A stretch of 64,000 nucleotides of DNA from Halioglobus sp. Lineage in GTDB: Bacteria; Pseudomonadota; Gammaproteobacteria; Pseudomonadales; Halieaceae. Positions 1 to 9,736 of this stretch are shown here, piece after piece. How positions within the stretch are numbered: the first letter of the stretch is position 1; each line of letters starts with the position of its first letter. The notes under the pieces are model-generated. The model had not been told where the DNA came from. It saw only the letters and a list, made by a program, of their open reading frames with translations, and searched no databases. Position numbers and translations under genes: made by a program. Where the stretch lies: NCBI GenBank assembly GCA_002699145.1, contig PABK01000009.1, forward strand, positions 35,511 through 99,510. The letters run 5' to 3'.

Positions 1-1059
1 CACGGTCGCTACAGGAGAACAGGCGCCCGACTTGAAGTTGACCGCCGAGCGCGCAATCGCCGCCGTGGCGCTGATGCCGCCAAAGAACGGCGTGATGATA
101 TTGGCCAGGCCCTGCCCCAGCAGTTCGCTGTTGGCGCTGTGCCGCTTGCCCGACATGCCGTCCAGCACCACCGCGCACAACAGCGACTCGATGGCGCCCA
201 GCATGGCGATGGCAAACGCCGCCGGCAGCAGTTCCGGCAATAGCGCGAGCAACTCCTCGGCGGACTGCTGGCCGGCAGTCCAGGGCAGCTGGAAGGAGGG
301 CAGGGACGAGGGTACGCCCGCGCCCCGGGTCCCGTCCGGCAGCAGATAGCTGAAACGCGAACCGATGGTGTCCACTTCCAGCCCGTATCTGTTCAGCACC
401 CAGCCCAGCAGGGACGCCAGCACCAGGGCCGGCAGGTGCGGCGGTACCCGGGTGCGTCCCGCCGGCCAGGCCAGCAATACCAGCAGGGTAAACACCGACA
501 GGCCTACCGCCGGCCAGGAGGCGGCGTGCATGCCACCGCGTATGACAGCGAGTTTCTCCACGAGGCCATCCGGCAGCGGCCCCAGGTGCAGGCCGAGCAG
601 GTCCGGCACCTGCAGCACCACGATGACCACGGCGATACCCCCGGTAAAGCCGAGTGTTACCGCCTCGGGAATATATTCGATGTAGCGCCCCAGGCGGGCG
701 CGGGCCATGGCGACCAGGAGCACCCCGGATAGCACCGTACACAGGAGCAGCGCCGCCAGTCCGTGTTTTACCACCAGGGGCTGGAGAATGATGACAAACG
801 CCGCAGTCGGCCCGGTAACACTGTAGCGGCTGCCCCCGGCCACCCCGGCGATCACGCCGGCGAAGATCGCCGTGTACAGCCCGTGCTCGGGCTCCACGCC
901 ACTGGCGATGGCCAGCGCCATGGACAGCGGGATGGCGATCACGCCGACGGTGAGGCCGGCAATGACATCCCGGGTGAGCCCGCGCGGCCCGTAACCCTCC
1001 GCCATCACCTCGCGCAGGGCGTGGGCGAAACGCAATGAAAACAGGTGCTGCCTTGGCAT
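1..1059 (-). CDS. SulP-family anion/dicarboxylate transporter (DauA-like), C-terminus cut by window edge
   Basis: Inner-membrane transporter of the SulP family (sulfate, bicarbonate or C4-dicarboxylate; the substrate cannot be read from sequence). Translation from the ATG at 1059 gives 353 residues running off the left edge. The SulP N-terminal block is clear: hydrophobic helix from about residue 33, then GLYTAIFAG at 60-68 and VTGPTAA at 81-87, followed by several further membrane helices. Family members are usually 500-580 residues and end in a cytoplasmic STAS domain, which would lie outside the window. The gene is transcribed away from the RHH gene at 1392. Confidence 0.9.
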   Translation of the reverse strand, partial: MPRQHLFSLRFAHALREVMAEGYGPRGLTRDVIAGLTVGVIAIPLSMALAIASGVEPEHGLYTAIFAGVIAGVAGGSRYSVTGPTAAFVIILQPLVVKHGLAALLLCTVLSGVLLVAMARARLGRYIEYIPEAVTLGFTGGIAVVIVVLQVPDLLGLHLGPLPDGLVEKLAVIRGGMHAASWPAVGLSVFTLLVLLAWPAGRTRVPPHLPALVLASLLGWVLNRYGLEVDTIGSRFSYLLPDGTRGAGVPSSLPSFQLPWTAGQQSAEELLALLPELLPAAFAIAMLGAIESLLCAVVLDGMSGKRHSANSELLGQGLANIITPFFGGISATAAIARSAVNFKSGACSPVATV

Positions 1060-1391
1060 AGGGCGACTGTCCGATTGTTGGCAGCAGGGTCGAACTGCGG
1101 GCCTTGCAACAGGTCAGCGACCGCGCGGGCACAGCGCCCGTGAGGGAGTTCTCTGGGTGAGCCGGCATTCCGGGGGATGCCTTCGACCGTACTGCGCTGC
1201 CAGCGCTGCCCTGCGGCAGAACGCGAGCTTGCGGTTGAACTGTGACGTTAATTATATTCGTATTGAATGTTAATACAATGTTAATATCTCGCAGGAAAGA
1301 CACGGCCATCGCCTGCCCGCGGCAGGCGCTGTAGCCATGGGCGCATGCCGCAACGGACAGAATTTTTTCCCGCAAACAAGGTCGCATATCC
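1060..1391. other. Intergenic region with AT-rich promoter-like segment
   Basis: Divergent intergenic region of 332 bases. Most of it is GC-rich without an ORF. From about 1229 it turns AT-rich: a possible promoter reading toward the RHH gene is TTGCGG (1229-1234), 18 bases, then TATATT (1253-1258). This is followed by the tandem repeat at 1266-1287. No RNA gene was recognised. Confidence 0.4.
1266..1287 (+). promoter_or_regulatory. Tandem 11-bp direct repeat, possible RHH operator
   Basis: AATGTTAATAC at 1266-1276 is followed directly by AATGTTAATAT at 1277-1287. An 11-bp spacing equals one helical turn. Ribbon-helix-helix repressors often bind such direct repeats cooperatively, and the next gene encodes an RHH protein, so autoregulation is a reasonable guess but is not shown. 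Confidence 0.35.
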
Positions 1392-1574
1392 ATGGAAAAC
1401 CGAACCGCGAGACTCACGGTGCTCGTCGATCCAAAAAAGAAGGCTGAGTTCGAGAGACTTTGTGATTTGGAAGACCTGACCCCATCTCAGAAGATACGCC
1501 AGTTCATGCGTGACTACATCGAGGAGAAGATGGGGCCTGACTGGCAGGAAAAGGTGTTTAACGGCCAGGAGTGA
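1392..1574 (+). CDS. Small ribbon-helix-helix (CopG/Arc-like) protein
   Basis: A 60-residue protein with the shape of an RHH DNA-binding domain: a short basic N-terminal strand (RTARLTVLVDPKKKAEFERL, residues 4-23), then two amphipathic helices including TPSQKIRQFMRDYIEEKM. No partner toxin is adjacent; the next gene is a membrane protein 34 bases downstream. It probably represses its own promoter through the AATGTTAATA repeats upstream. Its target and function are otherwise unknown. Confidence 0.7.
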   Translation: MENRTARLTVLVDPKKKAEFERLCDLEDLTPSQKIRQFMRDYIEEKMGPDWQEKVFNGQE

Positions 1575-1608
1575 CGCCTGGCCAGGTCGCGTAGCGAGGA
1601 GTCCAGCG

Positions 1609-1914
1609 ATGCTCAATATGTTCAGCCCCGGCAGTTTCTACAACACCGGGGGACACTTTCTTTTTCTATGGGTGATCACGGCGCACGTCTGCCTGTTCGC
1701 GGACATATCGCCGCTGCAGAAGAAGAGCATGTGTGCCCTCAACTTCCTGCTGGCGGGAGTAATCGCGGCGGGCATTCCCGCGGCGCTCACCAGCAGCGTG
1801 CAGTTTTCCACTCCCTATCTGGAACTGACGACGGGCGTGGGGCTGGCCGTCGCACTGGCGCTGGCGCTGAGCCTGGGCATACAGCGCGTGCTCGACATCG
1901 ACGTGGAGTTCTAG
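1609..1914 (+). CDS. Small membrane protein of unknown function
   Basis: A 101-residue protein. The ATG at 1609 is preferred over an earlier in-frame start at 1510, which overlaps the RHH gene, because GAGGAG lies 10 bases upstream. Three hydrophobic stretches are visible: residues 14-30, 40-60 and about 72-92. The short C-terminus is polar (RVLDIDVEF). No family was recognised. It lies 34 bases behind the RHH gene and 67 before the epimerase gene and may share transcription with both. Confidence 0.6.
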   Translation: MLNMFSPGSFYNTGGHFLFLWVITAHVCLFADISPLQKKSMCALNFLLAGVIAAGIPAALTSSVQFSTPYLELTTGVGLAVALALALSLGIQRVLDIDVEF

Positions 1915-1981
1915 CGCCCGCGGCCTGCCGGTCCCGCATTTCCAGCCATGGCATATACTTCGGCAAGGCACCAGCGAGGCA

Positions 1982-3004
1982 ATGCTCATGAGGGTACTGG
2001 TCACCGGCGGCACCGGGTTTATTGGCATGCACACCTGTCATGCGCTGCTCGCGGCGGGCCACACGCTCAGGCTGTACGTACGCAACAGGGACAAGGCGCG
2101 CGCTCTGTTCGGCGGCAGGGTTCGCTCTGTCGTGGTCGGCGACATCACCGACCGCGGCGCGATGAAAAAGGCGCTGCGTGGCTGTGACGCCGCGATACAC
2201 CTGGCGGCCATGGTCTCTACCGGCAAGGAGGACGCGGCGCGCGTGCACGACACCAACGTCGCGGCCGCGGAAAACGTGCTGGGACAGGCGGCGGAGGCGG
2301 GGTGCAGCCGCATCATCCACGTCTCCAGCATCACGGCGATCTACAATCCGAAAGCGAAAAAGCTGGACCACGACTCGCCGCCGGGCACGGCGCAGCACAA
2401 CGCCTACGGTAAATCGAAGGTGGCCTGCGAGAAGTTCGCGCGCGGCCTGCAGGACGCCGGCGCGCCGCTGCACATCACCTACCCGGCCAGCGTCATCGGC
2501 CCGGACTCGCCCAACCTGACCGAACCGCACCAGGGCATCATCGCCAACCTTTACGGCGTGGGGCTGAACATGCCCAGCGGCAACCAGTACGTGGATGTGC
2601 GCGATGTCGCCGAGGCGCACAGGCGCCTGCTCACGCGCCGGCTGCGGCCGGGGCGCTATCCCCTGGGCGGCCACTACGTATCCTGGAAAGATCTGTACGC
2701 CACCCTCGAGCGCCTGACCGGGCGCGACATGCTCATGCTGCCCGTGCCAGGCGCAACCATGCGCCTGCTCGGCCGCACCCTGGACGCCCTGAAGCCCATG
2801 GTGGAGACGGGCACACCGATCAACCGCGAGGCCATGCAGTACGCCACGCGCTGGGTGAAGCTGGACAACAGTCGGGCAGAACGGGATCTCAGGCTGAAGT
2901 TTCGCCCCGTCGAGGAGTCCCTGGTCGAGACCATCCGCTGGCTGGAACGCGAGAACTACATCACCCGCGGGCAGGCGGGGCTGCTGTCGCGGCACCAAAC
3001 CTAG
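1982..3004 (+). CDS. NAD-dependent epimerase/dehydratase family (extended SDR)
   Basis: An extended short-chain dehydrogenase of 340 residues with an N-terminal Rossmann fold. The nucleotide-binding motif GGTGFIG is at about residues 9-15, a GAGG ribosome site precedes the ATG at 1982, and ATG 1988 is an alternative. The active-site YGKSK (Tyr-x-x-x-Lys) lies near residue 142, with a preceding HVSS serine. The C-terminal half resembles dihydroflavonol reductase or sugar epimerase relatives, but nothing identifies the substrate. It stands alone, with an AT-rich regulatory zone and the ectoine operon downstream. Confidence 0.85.
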   Translation: MLMRVLVTGGTGFIGMHTCHALLAAGHTLRLYVRNRDKARALFGGRVRSVVVGDITDRGAMKKALRGCDAAIHLAAMVSTGKEDAARVHDTNVAAAENVLGQAAEAGCSRIIHVSSITAIYNPKAKKLDHDSPPGTAQHNAYGKSKVACEKFARGLQDAGAPLHITYPASVIGPDSPNLTEPHQGIIANLYGVGLNMPSGNQYVDVRDVAEAHRRLLTRRLRPGRYPLGGHYVSWKDLYATLERLTGRDMLMLPVPGATMRLLGRTLDALKPMVETGTPINREAMQYATRWVKLDNSRAERDLRLKFRPVEESLVETIRWLERENYITRGQAGLLSRHQT

Positions 3005-3027
3005 CGCGGCGCGCACCCGGGAGGGGA

Positions 3028-3083
3028 TGGCGCCTTTTATGCATCTGGCGCTTTTTATGTATTCTGGCGCTTTTTATGTATAG
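3028..3083 (+). repeat. Three tandem 18/19-bp repeats upstream of ectA
   Basis: Three head-to-tail copies start TGGCGC and read about TGGCGCTTTTTATGTATNN, at 3028-3045, 3046-3064 and 3065-3083. They are followed by an AT-rich stretch to about 3175 in otherwise GC-rich DNA. The spacing is slightly under two helical turns. The position, 114-169 bases before the ectA start, fits an operator or UP-element array controlling ectoine synthesis. No ectR gene is nearby. The function is inferred. Confidence 0.6.
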
Positions 3084-3196
3084 AGCTAAATACAGTTTTA
3101 GCGCCGACTATTAGCATAACTCCTTATTTACCTTGATTTTTTCGATCAGTCTGGTATTGTTCGCAACTCTTTTCCTTAGAGTTCTATGAATTATTT

Positions 3197-5064
<1,868 letters not shown>

Positions 5065-5094
5065 GCTGCGCGCATCGATTCAGGAAGAGAAAAC

Positions 5095-5499
5095 ATGATT
5101 GTCAGAACACTTGCCGAGGCAAACCAGGGTGACCGGCGCATCGTGTCACCCGATGGCAACTGGGAGAGCACCCGCCTGTTGTTGAAAAACGACCAGATGG
5201 GGTTCTCCTTCCACATCACCACCATCTATGCCGGCGCCGATTTCCGCATGCATTACCAGAACCACCTGGAGTCGGTGTACTGCATCTCGGGTTCGGGCGA
5301 GGTGCAGACGCTGGCGGACGGCAAGGTCCATCCCATCGAGGCGGGCACGATCTACATTCTCGACCAGCACGACGAGCACATACTGCGCGCCCACAGCGAG
5401 ATGAAAATGGCCTGCGTGTTCAACCCGGCCCTGAGCGGCAAGGAAGTGCACAACAAGGAAGGGGCCTACGAACTCGATGCCGAGGCCGTTTCGACCTAG
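5095..5499 (+). CDS. ectC: L-ectoine synthase EctC
   Basis: Last step of ectoine synthesis: a cupin enzyme that cyclises N-gamma-acetyl-diaminobutyrate to ectoine. The 134 residues match the family length. The start MIVRTL, the NWESTRLLL block (19-27) and the cupin segment around [14 protein letters not shown] (about 55-68) are typical. GGAAGAG precedes the ATG at 5095. No ectD hydroxylase and no specialised aspartokinase follow; the next gene, 94 bases on, is a solute symporter. Confidence 0.96.
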   Translation: MIVRTLAEANQGDRRIVSPDGNWESTRLLLKNDQMGFSFHITTIYAGADFRMHYQNHLESVYCISGSGEVQTLADGKVHPIEAGTIYILDQHDEHILRAHSEMKMACVFNPALSGKEVHNKEGAYELDAEAVST

Positions 5500-5593
5500 G
5501 CATCTTCCGGCACGCCCAACCCGGCGAACCCGCAGAACGGGGCGACGCCAAACGCACCCGACAACAACAACAAGGCCCTGACCAGGTGATGAC

Positions 5594-7021
5594 ATGCTAG
5601 GCTCTTTCATCTTCTGCCTGCTGGCGTTCACCCTCATCGGCATCGCCTCGTCGCGGCTCAGCCGCGGCACCCGCCACGACTACTACCTCGCCGACAGCAG
5701 CGTAAAACCCTGGCTGGTCGGCCTTTCCGCCGTGGCCACCAACAACAGCGGCTACATGTTCATCGGCGTGATCGGCTACACCTACAGCACGGGCTTTCCC
5801 GCGTTCTGGCTGATGTTCGGCTGGATCCTCGGGGATTTCCTCGGTTCGCTGCTGGTACACGCCCGGCTGCGCGCCGCCACCGAGCGCAGCGACGAGGTGA
5901 GCTACGCCGGCGTCCTGGCCAACTGGTACGGCGGCGACAACTCGCGCCTGCAGCGGGTCATCGGCCTCATCTCCCTGACCTTCCTGCTCGCCTACGCCAG
6001 CGCGCAACTGGTGGCCGGCTCGAAAGCGCTGCACGTGCTGTTCGACTGGCCGCAGTGGGCGGGCGCGACCATGGGCGCCGCGATGGTCATGGTGTACTGC
6101 TTCGCCGGCGGCATCCGCGCTTCCATCTGGACCGACGCGGCCCAGTCCACGGTCATGATCGTCGCCATGGGCGTGCTGTTTGTCGCCGCCACCGAGTCCC
6201 TGGGCGGCGCGGATGCAGCGCTGGCAGCGATGCGCGAGGTTCCCGGCTTCACCAACTGGTTCCCACCCGACCTGCTGCTGCCGGGTATCGGCGGCGCGCT
6301 GCTGTTCGTTGTCGGCTGGATGTTCGCGGGCCTGTCGGTGGTGGGACAGCCCCACGTCATGGTCAGGTTCATGACGCTGGAAAACGGCAACCAGATGCGC
6401 CGGGCACGCGCCTGGTACTACCTCTGGTTCACCGGGTTTTACTTCCTCGCCACTGGGGTTGGCCTGTTGTCACGCATACACCTTGGTGATGCGGCGAATT
6501 TCGACGCGGAACTGGCCCTGCCCACCATGGCGCTGGAGCTGCTGCCGCCGGCGCTGGTCGGCCTGATCCTGGCCGGCGTGTTCGCCGCCACCATCTCCAC
6601 CGCCGACTCCCTCATACTGAGTTGCTCTGCCTCGCTCACCCACGACCTGCTGCCGCACAGGATCGAACGGCCGCTGCTGCTGAAAACCGCCACCGTGGTC
6701 ATGACCCTGGCCGCCCTGGGCCTGGCGATGTCCAACAGCCAGAGCGTATTCAGCCTGGTCATCCTGTCCTGGTCCGGCCTGGCCAGCGCCTTCGCGCCGC
6801 TGCTCATCGTACTGTGCCTGGGCAGACGGCCCGGCCAGCTGGCCAGCCTCGCCGCCGTGTTCACCGGCCTGGCCACTGCCCTGGTATGGCGCTGGCTGGG
6901 CTGGGAAGGCCTGGTCTATGAGGGCCTGCCGGGGATCGTCGCCGGGCTCACGCTGTTGCTGCTGGCCACGCCCGCGGCGCAGGCGAGCGCGGCGCAACCG
7001 GTGCGCCAGGCTTCCGGCTGA
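5594..7021 (+). CDS. Sodium:solute symporter (SSS/PutP family)
   Basis: An inner-membrane secondary transporter of 475 residues with about 13 hydrophobic segments. The SSS signature is VFAATISTADSLILSCS (about 331-347), and N-terminal helix 1 and the ATNNSGYMFIG block near 50-60 fit the family. The position behind ectABC on the same strand suggests uptake of a compatible solute such as ectoine, proline or betaine; the substrate is inferred from context only. It may be co-transcribed with ectC across the 94-base gap, in which no terminator was recognised. Confidence 0.88.
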   Translation: MLGSFIFCLLAFTLIGIASSRLSRGTRHDYYLADSSVKPWLVGLSAVATNNSGYMFIGVIGYTYSTGFPAFWLMFGWILGDFLGSLLVHARLRAATERSDEVSYAGVLANWYGGDNSRLQRVIGLISLTFLLAYASAQLVAGSKALHVLFDWPQWAGATMGAAMVMVYCFAGGIRASIWTDAAQSTVMIVAMGVLFVAATESLGGADAALAAMREVPGFTNWFPPDLLLPGIGGALLFVVGWMFAGLSVVGQPHVMVRFMTLENGNQMRRARAWYYLWFTGFYFLATGVGLLSRIHLGDAANFDAELALPTMALELLPPALVGLILAGVFAATISTADSLILSCSASLTHDLLPHRIERPLLLKTATVVMTLAALGLAMSNSQSVFSLVILSWSGLASAFAPLLIVLCLGRRPGQLASLAAVFTGLATALVWRWLGWEGLVYEGLPGIVAGLTLLLLATPAAQASAAQPVRQASG

Positions 7022-7204
7022 CGCCGTCCCCCTCCTCTTCATCCGCTTGTCCCGCCCCTGTCGCCGGCTGCCGAACTGTCGCCCACGGCGCGACTAAGGC
7101 ATTATGAAGGTCTGGTAATCGGGCCGCTGGCTACCCACGCCGGACGGCGGGCAGACGGCGGCCTGCCAACAATAAAATGATCACCGGCTCAGCGAGACTC
7201 TCAC

Positions 7205-9031
7205 ATGACAGTCCACGGCAAGCTAGTTTCCCCCGCAGGCGCCTGTCGCCGCTACCTTGCCGCCGCGTTGATGACACTGTTGCTGACGGCCTGCTCAGAC
7301 TCCCCGGACACGCCCACCGACCGCGGCGTGGCGGCGGCGCGCGACGCCTGTGTGACGGCGGTGCAGCTCACGCACTCGGCCTGTGCGCGACAGTGCCCGC
7401 GCTTTCCCGACGCAGCCGCCGCGGCGGCCTGCGCAAGCGCGTGCAGTGACACTGCGCAGGCGCACACCACGCTCTGCGCCGCGCCATTGCAGGCCTTCGC
7501 CGACGCCTGTCGGGGCGCGGGCTGTGCAGCCGCGGTGGACGACTGCCGTGACAGCGCGGCGTCGGAACTGGCCAGTTGCAGCGCCGCCTGCGACAGCGCA
7601 GACCTGCGCTGCAATGCGCGCTGCGAAACCCGCGGCGCCGCCGCACAGCGCAGCTGCGGCTTCCTGCCCGTCACCACCCTGGCGGGCGGTGTCGCGCCGC
7701 CGTCCCTGCCGCAGGGCCAGCCGGCATTTCTGCCGGGCCTGCTGGACGAGGCGGAGATCGCGGTGGTGGAGGCGGCGGACGCGCGCGCCCGCGAGCTGCG
7801 CACGCGCTCTGTTCGCCTGTGGACCGGCGAGCCGGGAACCGCAGTGCGGGTGACACAACTCGAGCACGGCTTCCGCTTCGGCGTACCGCTGGATATCCGC
7901 GAATTCGAGCTGGGCGGGGAACCGCTGGCCTTTTACGCCGACATCGCACGCAGCCACGCCAGCCTGCTGGTGGCCGAAACCAGCCTGAAATGGCGCAACG
8001 TCGAGCGCGAGCAAGACCAGGTCAGTTTCGATCTCGCCGACACGGAGCTGGCCTGGGCCGAGGCGCTGGGTTTCGACCTCAAGGCCCACGTGCTGCTGTG
8101 GGGCAATCATCCACCGCTGGCTTCCGGCAGCGGCACCCCGGACTGGCTGCGCGAGACCTTCCCGGAAAAAACGCTCGGCGACGACGATCAGCAGGCGCTG
8201 CGTGACCTGATACGCGAGCACGTGCAAAGCGTGGTGACGCGCTACGCCGGACGCATCGACGTGTGGGAGGTCACCAACGAGATGCTCAACCCGATCACCG
8301 ACTGGTTCGCCGCGCGCCTGGGGCAGGGCATTACCGACGACGTCTTCCGCTGGGCGCGCGCCGCGGACCCGGGTGTCGAGCTGGTGTACAACGAATGGAT
8401 CAACGAGATCTTCACCGGCCTGGGCGGGCCTGGCGCCGCGGCGGTGCGCGACCGTGTGCTGCAGCTGCGCGAGGCCGGGGTGCCGGTCGACGCCCTGGGG
8501 CAGCAGGGGCACTTCGCCCCCGGCCTGGTCAACGTCGGCGTCGACGTGGACCTGAGCCAGCGCACGCGGGTCGACGACTACGCCGCCGCTCTGGACACGC
8601 TGGCCGAGGCCGGCCTGCCCATCCACATCACCGAGGTCACCTTTGCCGCCCCCGCCGAGCCGGAGCATCGCGCCGCCCAGGCGGAGGCGATCATGCGCAT
8701 CTGGTGGGGGCACCCGGCGGTGGAGGAAATCATCCTGTGGAACTTCTGGAACCCGCTGGGACCGCGCAGCCACCTGAACCTCGGCATCTTCGGCGACGAT
8801 CGCAACCCGACCCGCCACGGCGAGGCGCTGCTGTCGCTGCTCAACGACCGCTGGCGCACCGACGTGCAGGGCACGACCGGCGCCGACGGCGCGCTCGAAC
8901 TGCGCGCGACCCACGGGCAGTACCTGGCGCAGTGGGACACCGGGGCCGGTCCCGTACACGTGCGCTTCGAGGTGCTGCCCGGACCGGGCACGCTCGACGT
9001 CGTCGCGCTGCAGGAACCGGCCATGCCATGA
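7205..9031 (+). CDS. Cysteine-rich lipoprotein with GH10 (endo-xylanase-like) domain
   Basis: A predicted outer-membrane or surface lipoprotein. The signal peptide ends in the lipobox LLTAC with lipidated Cys30. Residues 49-151 carry 14 cysteines, including four CX3C pairs (60/64, 76/80, 125/129, 136/140). From about residue 200 a glycoside hydrolase family 10 barrel follows. VTNE places the acid/base at Glu359 and HITEV the nucleophile at Glu477; LKWRN near 261 and ALGQQGH near 430 match the substrate cleft. This predicts beta-1,4-xylan hydrolysis, though VTNE and ITEV differ slightly from the usual VNE and ITELD. The stop overlaps the next start (ATGA). Confidence 0.88.
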   Translation: MTVHGKLVSPAGACRRYLAAALMTLLLTACSDSPDTPTDRGVAAARDACVTAVQLTHSACARQCPRFPDAAAAAACASACSDTAQAHTTLCAAPLQAFADACRGAGCAAAVDDCRDSAASELASCSAACDSADLRCNARCETRGAAAQRSCGFLPVTTLAGGVAPPSLPQGQPAFLPGLLDEAEIAVVEAADARARELRTRSVRLWTGEPGTAVRVTQLEHGFRFGVPLDIREFELGGEPLAFYADIARSHASLLVAETSLKWRNVEREQDQVSFDLADTELAWAEALGFDLKAHVLLWGNHPPLASGSGTPDWLRETFPEKTLGDDDQQALRDLIREHVQSVVTRYAGRIDVWEVTNEMLNPITDWFAARLGQGITDDVFRWARAADPGVELVYNEWINEIFTGLGGPGAAAVRDRVLQLREAGVPVDALGQQGHFAPGLVNVGVDVDLSQRTRVDDYAAALDTLAEAGLPIHITEVTFAAPAEPEHRAAQAEAIMRIWWGHPAVEEIILWNFWNPLGPRSHLNLGIFGDDRNPTRHGEALLSLLNDRWRTDVQGTTGADGALELRATHGQYLAQWDTGAGPVHVRFEVLPGPGTLDVVALQEPAMP

Positions 9032-9660
9032 GCCGCGAACCGGCAGAGGACAGTTCACCCCCGGAGCAACCGCTCAGCGACGCCGCCAGGGCAGGTCGCC
9101 TGCAGCGCGCACCCGGCGCCGACGGCTACCGGGTCGACTCGTTCATTGACGTGGTGAAACGGCATGGCCTGACCATGGCCTGTCTCGCCGGCCTGTGCCT
9201 GCTCACCCCCGGCGCCCTGCCCCTGCTGGCGCAAACCACCGCGCGCGCACTGGGCCAGCCGCTGGCGTACCTGGCCGGGCTGGGCGCGTTGCTGCTGTTT
9301 TTTGCCTACTGGAGCGGCCGGCACCGCGCCACCACGACGCGCCAGCTACAGTGGGTTTTCTACCTGCTGATGATTTCCGTGGTCGAGGAGATCAGCTTCC
9401 GCCTGGTGTTGCCGCAACTGCTGGCCGGGCTGACCCCGCTGACCCTGGCGCAGGTACTGAGCAACCTGCTGTTCGCCTGCATCCACTATTTCACCCTGCG
9501 CTGGCGCCTGGTCAATTGTATTGCGACCTTTTTCGGCGGCATGGGCCTGAGCCACCTGATGGGCCGCGGCGACCTGGTGCTGGTCGTGGCGGTGCACTGG
9601 CTGGGCACCTTCATCAACACCCCGAGGCCGCCGTCGGACACTACGGACGGGGCTGGATAA
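9028..9660 (+). CDS. CPBP-family intramembrane metalloprotease-like protein
   Basis: A 210-residue membrane protein whose ATG overlaps the GH10 stop by 4 bases. It shows the CPBP (CAAX protease and bacteriocin-processing) motifs: EExxxR as EEISFR at 120-125, FxxxH as FACIH at 149-153, and a later HWLG histidine near 189. About 40 polar residues precede the first helix at about 48. Family members cleave prenylated or small membrane substrates; the substrate here is unknown. Tight linkage to the GH10 lipoprotein suggests co-expression, not a proven shared job. Confidence 0.75.
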   Translation: MSREPAEDSSPPEQPLSDAARAGRLQRAPGADGYRVDSFIDVVKRHGLTMACLAGLCLLTPGALPLLAQTTARALGQPLAYLAGLGALLLFFAYWSGRHRATTTRQLQWVFYLLMISVVEEISFRLVLPQLLAGLTPLTLAQVLSNLLFACIHYFTLRWRLVNCIATFFGGMGLSHLMGRGDLVLVVAVHWLGTFINTPRPPSDTTDGAG

Positions 9661-9736
9661 TCGGCTTTGCACGCCGTTTCGAGTATCATAAGCCGCCCAC
9701 CCCGCACCTCAACCAGCCCGCCCGGACCTCCACGCG

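Noticed and set aside
7295..9058. A 587-codon minus-strand frame opposite the GH10 gene
   Set aside because: It mirrors the codon periodicity of the GH10 gene, which has a signal peptide, lipobox and catalytic residues. The antisense product has no domain.
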